A stretch of 64,000 bases of DNA from Alkalimarinus alittae. GTDB lineage: Bacteria > Pseudomonadota > Gammaproteobacteria > Pseudomonadales > Oleiphilaceae. The translations under genes and the position numbers were made by a program. The DNA lies in the NCBI RefSeq assembly GCF_026016465.1, contig NZ_CP100390.1:620001-684000 (forward strand), read 5' to 3'. Positions 37,014 to 46,273 of this stretch are shown one piece after another. The notes below the pieces were generated by a model. That model searched no databases, was not told the DNA's origin, and saw only the letters and a program-made list of their open reading frames with translations. Each line of letters begins with the position of its first letter. Position 1 is the first letter of the stretch.

Positions 37014-37526
37014 ATGTTGGAATTAATTAAACGCATCAATCACGTAGATTCTGAAATACACGATAGTTTGACGCTGCCTTATGAGCTTCGCATTCGTGGT
37101 CGACTTCGATCGATCACTGAAACCGGTCAAGAAGTGGGGTTATTTCTCGATCGGGGGCCAGTATTAAGGGATGGCGATTTGCTACAAGCCAAGACGGGCG
37201 AAATTATTCGAATTAAGGCTGCTGAAGAGCCGGTCGTAACTGCGCGGATTAACGCTGGTTTAGCGCTGGCGCGTCTTTGCTATCACCTGGGTAACCGCCA
37301 TGTCTCTCTTGCAATAGGTGAAGATGAGCAGGGTAGCTGGGTGCGTTTTCCGCCTGATCACGTGTTAGAAGAATTGGCGGTGCGCTTAGGTGCGAAGACG
37401 ATTCATCATGCGGCGCTTTTTGATCCTGAACCTGGTGCTTATGCTCAAGCGGGACAGCGCGATAATAGCCATGGTAAGCGTCATCACACCCATGAGCACG
37501 GGCACCATCATGCTCATGCCCATTAA
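37014..37526 (+). CDS. ureE: Urease accessory nickel chaperone UreE
   Basis: 170 aa metallochaperone that brings Ni2+ to the UreG-containing complex. N-terminal UreE domain, then the C-terminal metal-binding domain with LCYHLGNRHVSL, and a His-rich tail (HGKRHHTHEHGHHHAHAH) typical of nickel-storing UreE. The 3' end overlaps the beginning of ureF in another frame. Confidence 0.96.
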   Translation: MLELIKRINHVDSEIHDSLTLPYELRIRGRLRSITETGQEVGLFLDRGPVLRDGDLLQAKTGEIIRIKAAEEPVVTARINAGLALARLCYHLGNRHVSLAIGEDEQGSWVRFPPDHVLEELAVRLGAKTIHHAALFDPEPGAYAQAGQRDNSHGKRHHTHEHGHHHAHAH

Positions 37527-38229
37527 TACCCAAGCTACAGCCGCTCAAACATCATCAGCTGCAGGCGACTTAGCCCTGCTAGGGCTGATGCAGTTGGTGA
37601 GCCCTGGACTGCCTATTGGTGCGTTTGCATGGTCCCAAGGGTTAGAAAGCGCCTTTGAACTCGGTTGGGTGGAGAATGAAGCGGGCCTGCAGTCGTGGTT
37701 AGAGGGCGTTCTTGAGGATGGTCTGAGTCGCTGCGAACTGCCTTTACTCGCACGTTTGCAGAGTGCATGGGCCGCTGAAGATACAGCGTTGATTGCAGAA
37801 TGGAATAGCTGGCTACAAGCGACGCGTGAAACGTCCGAATTAAGTAACGAAGATGCGCGCCTTGGCGCAGCCCTTGTGACCCTTTTACGCAGCCTTGAGT
37901 TGCTGCCCGATGCTCGTCTTATCCCCGATGAGCCTGGTTACATCACGATGTTTGCTTGGGTGGCTCATCATCGAAATGTACCTGTACGCCAGACGTTACT
38001 CGGCTTTGCCTGGGCTTGGTTAGAAAATCAGCTAGTGGTTGCCTGCAAAGCGTTACCTTTAGGTCATACCGCGGCTCAACGTATCACTGAGCATATGCGC
38101 TCTCGACTGGTAACAGCAGTAGAGGCCGCGCTTCAGAGAGACGATCAAGAATTGGGCCCAATATTGCCGGGTCTAGCCCTCGGGAGTGCCTTACATGAAA
38201 CACAATATTCGCGTCTTTTTAGAAGCTAA
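37510..38229 (+). CDS. ureF: Urease accessory protein UreF
   Basis: 239 aa from ATG 37510 (ATG 37516 is also possible, 237 aa). Family motifs: LMQLVSPGLPIGAFAWSQGL, DEPGYITMFAWVA, VACKALPLGHTAAQ. The frame is open well upstream inside ureE, but those residues are an out-of-frame reading of the His-rich tail and are not UreF-like. UreF gates UreG activity during nickel insertion. It overlaps ureE by 17 bases. Confidence 0.94.
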   Translation: MLMPINTQATAAQTSSAAGDLALLGLMQLVSPGLPIGAFAWSQGLESAFELGWVENEAGLQSWLEGVLEDGLSRCELPLLARLQSAWAAEDTALIAEWNSWLQATRETSELSNEDARLGAALVTLLRSLELLPDARLIPDEPGYITMFAWVAHHRNVPVRQTLLGFAWAWLENQLVVACKALPLGHTAAQRITEHMRSRLVTAVEAALQRDDQELGPILPGLALGSALHETQYSRLFRS

Positions 38230-38257
38230 ATAGCAAACAGAATTAGGAGAATATATC

Positions 38258-38896
38258 ATGAAACATTGTTTGAGAGTCGGTGTCGGCGGGCCGGTTGGTT
38301 CTGGCAAAACAGCCTTGTTGCGGCAGTTATGCAAGGCGCTAAAAGATCACTATGACATAGCGGTTGTGACCAACGATATTTACACTCGTGAAGATGCCGA
38401 CTTTCTGCTCAAGCACGACGCACTGCCTGCCGATCGAATACTCGGTGTCGAAACGGGGGGCTGCCCTCATACCGCCATTCGCGAAGATGCATCTATGAAT
38501 TTAGCGGCTATTGATGACCTGCAAAGTCGCCATCCGAACTTGGAGCTAGTGATGGTTGAATCGGGAGGCGACAATTTATCGGCGACGTTCAGCCCAGAAT
38601 TGTCTGACCTCACGTTATATGTTATTGATGTCTCTGCTGGCGACAAAATTCCTCGTAAGGGCGGCCCAGGCATCACAAAGTCTGACCTGCTGATAATCAA
38701 CAAAATCGATATTGCGGAGCAAGTTCATGCGTCGCTTGACGTGATGGAGCGAGACTCAAAGAAAATGCGAGGTGAGCGGCCTTTTGTCTTTACCAACCTC
38801 TACGATGGCGTAGGACTGGAAACGATCATTAGCTTTATTCTGGAGCGAGGTATGTTGCCAGAAAGGCGTAATAATAAACTTGTCGAGACTGCCTAG
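38258..38896 (+). CDS. ureG: Urease accessory GTPase UreG
   Basis: 212 aa SIMIBI GTPase that powers nickel delivery to urease. P-loop [42 protein letters not shown] (Cys-Pro-His metal site), [15 protein letters not shown] and the NKID guanine motif are all present. AGGAG precedes the ATG. Confidence 0.98.
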   Translation: MKHCLRVGVGGPVGSGKTALLRQLCKALKDHYDIAVVTNDIYTREDADFLLKHDALPADRILGVETGGCPHTAIREDASMNLAAIDDLQSRHPNLELVMVESGGDNLSATFSPELSDLTLYVIDVSAGDKIPRKGGPGITKSDLLIINKIDIAEQVHASLDVMERDSKKMRGERPFVFTNLYDGVGLETIISFILERGMLPERRNNKLVETA

Positions 38897-38936
38897 AGGT
38901 CGACGAACAGAACGTTAAAATATTAGGAGAAATATC

Positions 38937-39515
38937 ATGACAACAATTACTCGACTATTAATAGCCGGTGGTCTGATGATCAGCGCAACAGCTGCCTCTG
39001 CTCACTCAGGTCATGACGCGAGTGATAGCTTTACGAGCGGCTTATTGCACCCGATGCTCGGGTTGGATCACCTATTGGCGATGGTGGCCATTGGATTTTG
39101 GAGTGTGCGACAAACAGCTACTTTGAAAAACAGCACACCGTTGTTTGTTGTGGGTGGCATGATTCTCGGCGCTGTCATTGCCTGGGGTGGCTTTAGCCTT
39201 CCAGCAGTAGAAAACGGTATTACTTTATCCGTTATACTTGCGGGTGTTTTGGTCGCTGCGATGACAACCTTACCGACGGCAGTGGGTGGTTCACTGGTAG
39301 CTATATTCATGGTGTTTCATGGGTTTGCTCATGGCGCTGAAATGCCGACAGGTGCAGCATTAATGTCTTACCTTGCTGGGTTTACGGTCGCAACGTTAGC
39401 GCTCACCCTTGCCGGTCGCGGGTTGGGTGCGCTTATACATAAAATGGACAAGCGTTACGGCGTTGTATTTGGTGGAGTAGTAGCGGCTACCGGAGCCATG
39501 CTTGCAGCTGGATAA
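38937..39515 (+). CDS. HupE/UreJ family nickel permease-like protein
   Basis: 192 aa. Signal-like N-terminus (to about ASA, residue 22) followed by about six transmembrane segments; HPMLGLDHLLAMVAIG is the family signature (His and Asp likely contact nickel), and FHGFAHGAEMP is the second conserved site. As the last gene of the urease operon, it most likely supplies nickel (UreJ role); HupE relatives do so for hydrogenase. Ni specificity is inferred. Confidence 0.9.
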   Translation: MTTITRLLIAGGLMISATAASAHSGHDASDSFTSGLLHPMLGLDHLLAMVAIGFWSVRQTATLKNSTPLFVVGGMILGAVIAWGGFSLPAVENGITLSVILAGVLVAAMTTLPTAVGGSLVAIFMVFHGFAHGAEMPTGAALMSYLAGFTVATLALTLAGRGLGALIHKMDKRYGVVFGGVVAATGAMLAAG

Positions 39516-39537
39516 TTTATGACTAAAGGGGTGGCAT

Positions 39538-39560
39538 AAAGGGGGCGCTGCTCCCCCTTT
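39538..39560 (+). terminator. Hairpin after urease operon
   Basis: AAAGGGGG, seven-base loop, CCCCCTTT: eight perfect pairs 22 bases after the last operon gene. The T run is only three bases, so termination may be partial. Confidence 0.6.
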
Positions 39561-39650
39561 AGGTGAAATAAAAAGGAGGTAGATAAAACGTTTAATTCTG
39601 CTGCAATGGTCTATGCTTAACTGAGTTCCCTCCAGAAAAAAGGGCTTATA

Positions 39651-41459
39651 GTGAGACTAATACGACAAATTAGCGTATTACTTAGCTTCATAGGCATTCT
39701 ATTCTTTATATCTGTCGCTGCTCAAGCAGCGACGTTAGTGCTTACCTCACAAGACCAAAACTATTTACTCAGCGGCATCAATTTTATTGAAGATAAAGAA
39801 AGATCTTTAAGCCTTGACGATATTCGTTCGCTTAAAGGTGAGTGGCGTATTAATGAAAACGAAACCTTCAATAAAGGCTACAACACGTCTGCGTGGTGGT
39901 TAAATTTCACCATCGATAATCAAAATAGCAATTCAGATTGGCTTCTAGAAATATCCTATGCGGTTTTGGATTATGTGGATGTTTTTATCGTCGATCGCAA
40001 TGGCCAGGTCTCTAAAAGTATTATGGGTGACAAACTGCCATTTAACGCTAGACCCATTGTGCATCGTTACTTCACGGTGCCGATGACGATTCCTCAATCA
40101 GAGTCAGTGACTGTATATATTAGAGTGGTCTCAAGTAGCTCGGTACAAGTGCCGATTACTGTCTGGAATAAGCGTGCTTTTAACGCTGCCGATATAGGCC
40201 ATACCGCTATCCAGGGGTTGTACTATGGCGGCCTCATCATAATTGCCATTTATAATTTACTCATTTATTTCGCTTTAAGAGAGCGTACCTATTTATATTA
40301 TGTAAGTTATGTCTTGTCGATGGTGGTCTTTATGGCCAGCCTAAACGGTTGGGCTTTCCAGTTCTTATGGCCCTACAGTGTTGATTGGAATGACATGGTT
40401 ATTTTGCTGTCATTAGACTTGGTTGTTTTATTTGGGCTATTGTTTACTCATCGCTTTTTAGCGTTTAACCCATCATCACGACCGTTGTGGGTATTCGCTA
40501 AAACAATAGTGATCATTTGTGTCGCTTTGTTTTTTGTATTTATGGTTATTCCTTACAGCATCGGTATACGCATCATTATTATTTATGCCGTCTTCGGTTG
40601 CTTTTGGGCGTTAGTTGCAGGCGTTATTGCTTGGAGGCAAGGGCGGCAGTCTGCAGGTATCTATGTGGCGGCATGGTCTTGGCTTTTAATTGGCGGCGTG
40701 GTTTTAGCGCTAAATAAATTCCATGTTTTCCCCCGAAACATTTATACCGATTACGCAGCACAAATAGGCTCGTTAATAGAGGTTTTGTTATTGTCATTTG
40801 CTATGGCAGAACGCATTAGTAAAGAAAAAACGTTACGATTTGCAGCTCAGAAAGAGGCGCTGTTAATTCAGAAACAGGCAAATGAGGAGCTTGAAGAACG
40901 TGTTGCTGCCCGCACGATTGAGCTTCAAGACGCAAACAAGAAACTGCAAACGTTGAGTGATACAGACCAACTGACAGGGTTGAAAAATAGACGTTACTTG
41001 AATCAATATATTGATAAAGAAATTGCACGAGGAGCTCGATATAAGCATGGTGTTGCCGTACTGTTGATTGATATTGACCACTTTAAAAGCGTCAATGATA
41101 CTTATGGTCATTTAGTGGGGGATGAGTGCTTGCAAGAAGTGGCTAAACGAATAAGTGGTCAGATGCGTTGGCCGACGGACCTTGTTGCACGGTATGGCGG
41201 TGAAGAGTTTTGTATGGTTTTGCCTGTAACTGGCTTAGAAGGGGCTGTCACTGTTGCTGAAAGGGTGTGTGAAAAGGTACATGCTTGTGTGGTGAACGCA
41301 GGCGACATTGAGCTTGAAACGAGCGTTAGTGTTGGCGTATATGCCGCCGTGCCTACATCTGCGGATCAAGGGAATGAATTTTTAACTTTTGCGGATGAAG
41401 CGCTTTATCAAGCGAAAGAAAATGGTCGTAATAGAGTTGAGTCGAAAGGCTCGGTTTAA
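39651..41459 (+). CDS. 7TM-DISM sensor diguanylate cyclase
   Basis: 602 aa. Signal peptide (1-26), periplasmic 7TMR-DISMED2 sensory domain (about 30-175), seven transmembrane segments (about 185-390), a coiled coil (about 395-440, EELEERVAARTIELQDANKK) and a C-terminal GGDEF domain with RYGGEEF. The residues at the inhibitory-site position read WPTD instead of RxxD, so feedback inhibition may be lost. Extracytoplasmic ligand (often carbohydrate-like for this domain) unknown. GTG start at 39651 with AAGGG seven bases upstream. Confidence 0.92.
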   Translation: MRLIRQISVLLSFIGILFFISVAAQAATLVLTSQDQNYLLSGINFIEDKERSLSLDDIRSLKGEWRINENETFNKGYNTSAWWLNFTIDNQNSNSDWLLEISYAVLDYVDVFIVDRNGQVSKSIMGDKLPFNARPIVHRYFTVPMTIPQSESVTVYIRVVSSSSVQVPITVWNKRAFNAADIGHTAIQGLYYGGLIIIAIYNLLIYFALRERTYLYYVSYVLSMVVFMASLNGWAFQFLWPYSVDWNDMVILLSLDLVVLFGLLFTHRFLAFNPSSRPLWVFAKTIVIICVALFFVFMVIPYSIGIRIIIIYAVFGCFWALVAGVIAWRQGRQSAGIYVAAWSWLLIGGVVLALNKFHVFPRNIYTDYAAQIGSLIEVLLLSFAMAERISKEKTLRFAAQKEALLIQKQANEELEERVAARTIELQDANKKLQTLSDTDQLTGLKNRRYLNQYIDKEIARGARYKHGVAVLLIDIDHFKSVNDTYGHLVGDECLQEVAKRISGQMRWPTDLVARYGGEEFCMVLPVTGLEGAVTVAERVCEKVHACVVNAGDIELETSVSVGVYAAVPTSADQGNEFLTFADEALYQAKENGRNRVESKGSV

Positions 41460-41579
41460 AGGTCACTAATACTAAAACAGCAGCAGTGGCTGCTTGAAAA
41501 CAAAAACTCGCGCCAAAGTGGCGCCCCTACTTAGTTGTTTCTTGTGTAGGGGCTGCTCTTAGCCGCGATTTTTTTACTT

Positions 41580-42872
41580 CTACTTATTACCTGTCTCACG
41601 TGCAATGGCGCGATAAGCAATATCATTACGGTAGAATGCACCTTTCCAGCTGATCTTTTTGGTTAGGGCATAAGCACGTTGCTGCGCTTCAGTAACGGTA
41701 TCGCCTAAGGCACTGGCACACAGTACCCGACCACCATTGGTGGTGACGTTGCCGTCTATTTCTTTAGTCCCTGCGTGGAACACTTTTTCACCACTGACTT
41801 CTGTATCTGGAATGCCTGAAATAACATCGCCTTTGTTATAGCTTTCAGGGTAACCGCCTGCAGCAAGAACAACGCCCACCGATGCGCGCTCGTCCCAGTC
41901 TGAACACTTCTCATTTAGCTTGCCATCAACGGCTGCCTGGCAAAGGTCAACGAGGTCAGATTTCATTCGAAGCATAATTGGCTGTGTTTCAGGGTCTCCA
42001 AATCGGCAATTATACTCAATTACCTTTGGGGTCCCATCTGCAGCAATCATCAAGCCGGCATAAAGAAAGCCCGTATAGTCATTGCCTTCAGCCGCCATAC
42101 CGTTAACGGTAGGGTAAATAACTTCATTCATAATGCGCTGGTGAATTTCAGCTGTTACGACGGGTGCAGGAGAGTATGCACCCATGCCACCAGTGTTAGG
42201 CCCTGTATCGCCATCACCTACACGTTTGTGATCTTGACTGGTGGCCATAGGCAATACATTTTTGCCGTCAACCATCACGATAAAGCTGGCTTCTTCACCT
42301 TCAAGAAACTCTTCAATTACGACACGGTGACCTGCATCGCCAAACTTATTGCCGGCAAGCATATCTTTGATGGCGTCTTCTGCTTCTTCAAGGGTCAGAG
42401 CAACGATGACACCTTTACCTGCCGCAAGGCCATCAGCCTTAACAACAATCGGTGCACCTTTTTCACGTACGTAGCCAAGTGCTTGTTCCATATCGGTGAA
42501 GTTTTGGTATTCACCTGATGGAATATTATGGCGAGCTAAAAAGTCTTTAGTGAAGGCTTTTGAACCTTCTAATTGTGCAGCGCCTGCTGAAGGGCCAAAG
42601 ATACGCAGGCCACGTTCATTAAACAGATCTACAACCCCGGCAACTAACGGTGCTTCAGGACCTACAATCGTCAGACCTACTTGCTGCTCTTCTGCAAATT
42701 TAGCCAGACCTTCAAGGTCCATGACATCGATATTGACGTTTTCTAGCTTAGGCTCTAGTGCAGTACCGGCATTGCCGGGTGCTACATAAACGGTGTCTAC
42801 ATAGTCAGCTTGTGCTGCTTTCCATGCCAACGCATGTTCGCGGCCACCACTTCCGATAAGGAGTACTTTCAT
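41580..42872 (-). CDS. purD: Phosphoribosylamine-glycine ligase PurD
   Basis: ATP-dependent formation of glycinamide ribonucleotide, second step of purine synthesis. 430 aa ATP-grasp enzyme: MKVLLIGSGGREHALAWK, GPEAPLVAGVVD, VKADGLAAGKGV, GPNTGGMGAYSPAPV, EYNCRFGDPETQ. Last gene of the dusB-fis-purH-purD series on the minus strand, 96 bases after purH. Confidence 0.98.
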   Translation of the reverse strand: MKVLLIGSGGREHALAWKAAQADYVDTVYVAPGNAGTALEPKLENVNIDVMDLEGLAKFAEEQQVGLTIVGPEAPLVAGVVDLFNERGLRIFGPSAGAAQLEGSKAFTKDFLARHNIPSGEYQNFTDMEQALGYVREKGAPIVVKADGLAAGKGVIVALTLEEAEDAIKDMLAGNKFGDAGHRVVIEEFLEGEEASFIVMVDGKNVLPMATSQDHKRVGDGDTGPNTGGMGAYSPAPVVTAEIHQRIMNEVIYPTVNGMAAEGNDYTGFLYAGLMIAADGTPKVIEYNCRFGDPETQPIMLRMKSDLVDLCQAAVDGKLNEKCSDWDERASVGVVLAAGGYPESYNKGDVISGIPDTEVSGEKVFHAGTKEIDGNVTTNGGRVLCASALGDTVTEAQQRAYALTKKISWKGAFYRNDIAYRAIARETGNK

Positions 42873-42968
42873 TTTTTGTTTGTCCTGTATTGTCTGCCAG
42901 ACAGCCCTATCGATTAGGGTTATCTGGCATCAGAGGATATCTATAAAAGGCTAACCTCTAAGCAGTGC

Positions 42969-44552
42969 TTAGTGTTTAAAGTGACGCATGCCGGTAAAGA
43001 CCATCGCAATGCCATGCTCGTTTGCCGCATCAATAACTTCTTGATCGCGCATTGAGCCACCTGGCTGAATGACCGCTGTAATACCGGCTTTAGCAGCGGC
43101 GTCGATTCCGTCTCTGAATGGGAAAAATGCATCAGAAGACATCACTGAACCTTTCACTTCAAGGCCTTCGTCGGCTGCTTTTATACCCGCAATTTTTGCG
43201 CTATAAACACGGCTCATCTGACCTGCGCCGACACCAATGGTACGCCCGTTTTTGGCGTAAACAATAGCGTTTGATTTAACAAACTTGGCGACTTCCCAAG
43301 CAAACAATAGGTCGTTCAACTCTTGCTCAGACGGAGAACGTTCAGTCACCATCTTGAGTTCGTCGTGATTAACCATACCCAAATCGCGATCTTGAACTAA
43401 CAGCCCGCCATTAACGCGCTTATAGTCAAAGCTAGGTACGCGTGTGTCACCAAACTCGCCACAAGCTAATAAGCGAACGTTTTGTTTGGCTGACACTACA
43501 TCAATAGCACCCTGCGATACGGTTGGCGCAATAATGACTTCAACAAATTGACGGTCGATGATCTCTTTTGCAGTGACTTCGTCTAACTCTCTGTTGAACG
43601 CAATGATGCCGCCAAAAGCAGATGTAGGGTCGGTTGCATAAGCAAGATCGTACGCTTGTTTAATGTCAGCACCAATCGCAACGCCGCAAGGGTTTGCGTG
43701 CTTTACAATCACACAAGCGGGATCGGCAAATGGCTTAACACATTCAAGGGCTGCGTCTGTGTCGGCAACATTATTAAATGAAAGCGCTTTACCCTGAAGC
43801 TGTTTAGCGGTACTAATGCAGGCTTCTGCAGGGTTTCTTTCGACATAAAATGCAGCTTGCTGATGCGGGTTCTCGCCATAACGCATATCTTGTGCTTTAA
43901 CAAACTGGGTATTGAATGTACGAGGAAACAAGTCAGAGTTATTGTCTTCTGTTTTGGTGCCCAAGTAGTTTGCAATCATGCCGTCGTAAGCTGCAGTGTG
44001 CTCAAATGCCTTAACCGCTAGATCGAATCGAGTATTAAGTGAAAGGGCGCCTTCTGCGCTGTTCATTTCAGCTAATACTGCATCATAGTCGGGTGCATTA
44101 ACGACAATCGCGACGTCTTTGTGGTTTTTGGCTGCAGAGCGAACCATCGTGGGTCCACCGATATCGATATTTTCGATCGCCATCGGTAAGTCACAATCAG
44201 GTTTTGCGATAGTGGCTTCGAACGGGTATAGATTAACCACAACCATGTCGATAGGATTGATGTCGTGAGTATTCATCACATCGTCATCAATACCCCGTCG
44301 CCCTAATATACCGCCATGAATTTTAGGGTGAAGTGTTTTTACGCGGCCATCCATCATTTCAGGAAAGCCTGTATAGTCGGAAACTTCAACAGCAGCAACG
44401 CCGCTATCAGTTAACAACTTGAATGTGCCACCAGTAGAAAGGATTTCAACACCCATTTTTTCGAGGGCTTGAGCAAATTCTACGATGCCAGTTTTGTCAG
44501 ATACGCTGATTAGAGCGCGGCGTATACGGATACCTGATTGCATTTCAGTCAT
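42969..44552 (-). CDS. purH: Bifunctional AICAR transformylase / IMP cyclohydrolase PurH
   Basis: Catalyses the last two steps of IMP synthesis. 527 aa: N-terminal IMP cyclohydrolase domain ([29 protein letters not shown]) and C-terminal formyltransferase domain ([36 protein letters not shown]). Length and motifs are standard. The purH-purD pairing is conserved in gammaproteobacteria. Confidence 0.98.
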   Translation of the reverse strand: MTEMQSGIRIRRALISVSDKTGIVEFAQALEKMGVEILSTGGTFKLLTDSGVAAVEVSDYTGFPEMMDGRVKTLHPKIHGGILGRRGIDDDVMNTHDINPIDMVVVNLYPFEATIAKPDCDLPMAIENIDIGGPTMVRSAAKNHKDVAIVVNAPDYDAVLAEMNSAEGALSLNTRFDLAVKAFEHTAAYDGMIANYLGTKTEDNNSDLFPRTFNTQFVKAQDMRYGENPHQQAAFYVERNPAEACISTAKQLQGKALSFNNVADTDAALECVKPFADPACVIVKHANPCGVAIGADIKQAYDLAYATDPTSAFGGIIAFNRELDEVTAKEIIDRQFVEVIIAPTVSQGAIDVVSAKQNVRLLACGEFGDTRVPSFDYKRVNGGLLVQDRDLGMVNHDELKMVTERSPSEQELNDLLFAWEVAKFVKSNAIVYAKNGRTIGVGAGQMSRVYSAKIAGIKAADEGLEVKGSVMSSDAFFPFRDGIDAAAKAGITAVIQPGGSMRDQEVIDAANEHGIAMVFTGMRHFKH

Positions 44553-44590
44553 GGTTTATAATCGTGAGCAAGTTGATAAAAATTGAGGCG

Positions 44591-44630
44591 GGTAAACTAC
44601 GCCTTTTACGGGCAGAGTATGTAGTTTACC
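44591..44630 (-). promoter_or_regulatory. Inverted repeat between fis and purH
   Basis: Perfect 10-base inverted repeat GGTAAACTAC / GTAGTTTACC separated by 20 bases, in the gap between the end of fis and the start of purH. It could be an operator for purHD, an RNA hairpin, or an attenuator stem; it does not match the PurR box. Confidence 0.4.
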
Positions 44631-44712
44631 GATGGCCTGGATTTAAGGCTGTCATGCGCAGGATCTCTCCTAATGCTGACTTTCTCTTGTCGCAGGTTCA
44701 CTGCTGTAGATA

Positions 44713-45036
44713 TTATAGCAGACCGTATTGCTTTAGCTTTTTGCGTAAAGTTCCACGGTTCAAACCCAATAAAACAGACGCTTTGGTTTGATTGTTACGA
44801 GTGTACTTCATTACCTGCTCTAGCAGCGGTGCTTCAACTTCGGAAAGTACTAGTTGATACACTTCTGTAGCCGGTGTGCCATCTAACTGTGCAAAATAGT
44901 TAATTAGCGACTTCTCAACGCTATCACGCAGCGTTACGTTACCTTCGGCACCAAAGGGTAAACCAACTTCGGTCTGGTTTTCAGGTAAAGAAACTGGGAT
45001 TGCAGTGGCGGGTTCTGCAAATGCTTCAGTTGTCAT
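44713..45036 (-). CDS. fis: DNA-binding protein Fis
   Basis: Nucleoid-associated protein that bends DNA and activates rRNA promoters. 107 aa: variable N-terminus, then the dimerising helices and C-terminal helix-turn-helix (about 70-107; [20 protein letters not shown]). The terminal KLKQYGLL is typical (often KKYGMN). Its ATG overlaps the stop of dusB by four bases, the classic dusB-fis operon. Confidence 0.97.
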   Translation of the reverse strand: MTTEAFAEPATAIPVSLPENQTEVGLPFGAEGNVTLRDSVEKSLINYFAQLDGTPATEVYQLVLSEVEAPLLEQVMKYTRNNQTKASVLLGLNRGTLRKKLKQYGLL

Positions 45037-46058
45037 GCGGCGATGTCCTCTCCATTACTTAAACGCTCAAAATACTTAGTTATAGTTGCAATTTGTTGTT
45101 GTGCTGAGTCTAACTTATTAAAGTTTTGACGGAAGTCACTGCCATCCTTGTGTGATTTCAGATACCAGCCAACGTGCTTGCGGGCAATACGAGTCCCCAT
45201 AAGCTCACCATAAAAATGATGCAATTCGTGAAGGTGAGAAAGCAGTATTTCTCCTACCTCAGAAGCGCTAGGGGGGTTAAGGTGCTCACCCGTTTTTAGG
45301 AAATGATCCATTTCCCGAAAAATCCAGGGGCGACCTTGAGCCGCTCGCCCAATCAGTAAACCGTCCGCTTGGGTATGGTTTAAGACAAATTGGGCTTTTT
45401 CCGGCGTGTTAATATCCCCGTTAGCAAAAACGGGGATGCTGATATGTTGCTTCACTTCAGCAATCGTGTCGTATTCAGCGTCTCCGCTGTATCCGCAGGT
45501 TCGGGTTCGACCATGAATAGCCAACGCCTGAATGCCGAGGTCTTCTGCCATACGGGCAATCGTAATAGCATTTTTATGATCCGTATCCCAGCCCGTCCGG
45601 ATTTTTAGCGTGACCGGAATATCGACTGCATCGACTACAGCTTTGAGAATACTGGCAACTAGCGGCTCATCTTTAAGTAGCGCAGAGCCTGCGGCGCGAT
45701 TGCATACTTTTTTGGCAGGGCACCCCATATTGATATCAATAATCTGGGCACCTTGCTCTTGGTTCATTTTTGCGGCTAGCGCTAACATCTCAGGCTCACC
45801 ACCCGCTATTTGAACTGAGCGCGGGTCTGGTTCACCGGTGTGATCGAGACGATGTTTAGATTTTCGTGTGCCCCAAAACTTAGGGTCAGCAATCACCATT
45901 TCTGAAACCGCCATTGCGGCGCCCATTCTTCGACAAAGAAGTCTGAACGGCCGATCAGTTACACCTGCCATAGGTGCAAGAATCAGTTGATTTTTCAATT
46001 TGTAAGGGCCAATTTGAATCACAGCTGATCTCATCGAAAGGTTATTAAATGCATGCAC
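45033..46058 (-). CDS. dusB: tRNA-dihydrouridine synthase B
   Basis: FMN enzyme reducing specific uridines in the tRNA D-loop. 341 aa: [34 protein letters not shown] (GCPAKKVC with catalytic Cys), [37 protein letters not shown]. Start at ATG 46058; an internal ATG eight codons later is equally plausible. The first gene of the dusB-fis operon. Confidence 0.96.
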   Translation of the reverse strand: MHAFNNLSMRSAVIQIGPYKLKNQLILAPMAGVTDRPFRLLCRRMGAAMAVSEMVIADPKFWGTRKSKHRLDHTGEPDPRSVQIAGGEPEMLALAAKMNQEQGAQIIDINMGCPAKKVCNRAAGSALLKDEPLVASILKAVVDAVDIPVTLKIRTGWDTDHKNAITIARMAEDLGIQALAIHGRTRTCGYSGDAEYDTIAEVKQHISIPVFANGDINTPEKAQFVLNHTQADGLLIGRAAQGRPWIFREMDHFLKTGEHLNPPSASEVGEILLSHLHELHHFYGELMGTRIARKHVGWYLKSHKDGSDFRQNFNKLDSAQQQIATITKYFERLSNGEDIAA

Positions 46059-46222
46059 ATAACACCCCCAAAAAAATCATAAGACACGATTGGGGGACAA
46101 CCGAAATGATGTTCTGTTTCCGGTCTAATCAGGGGGGGTAATGATACTCGTCAGAGGCTTGTCATTAAAGAGGCATTTGAAGGAAAAATAGATTATTTTT
46201 CATTCAAATTGGTTGACAATTG

Positions 46223-46256
46223 AGCGCTTTTTTGCAGTTTATTAGTCAAAAGCGCT
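46223..46256. other. Inverted repeat upstream of dusB
   Basis: AGCGCTTTT (46223-46231) and AAAAGCGCT (46248-46256), nine perfect pairs with a 16-base loop, between the stop of the zinc-ribbon gene (46274) and dusB. On the minus strand it lies 18 bases after the stop codon but lacks a clear T run, so it is at best a weak terminator. Confidence 0.45.
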
Positions 46257-46273
46257 TTTAGTGGCGATAAAGT

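Noticed and set aside
33722-39515. Urease operon as a recent horizontal acquisition
   Set aside because: Codons seem a little richer in G and C in ureD and ureF, but there are no flanking mobile elements, repeats or tRNA genes and I could not compute composition.
39572-39580. Excellent Shine-Dalgarno AAGGAGGT between the urease operon and the 7TM cyclase
   Set aside because: No ATG, GTG or TTG follows within 15 bases; the 7TM cyclase has its own Shine-Dalgarno at the GTG. Probably chance or a relic.
42141-42518. 125-codon plus-strand frame opposite purD
   Set aside because: Lies wholly opposite the conserved ATP-grasp core of purD.
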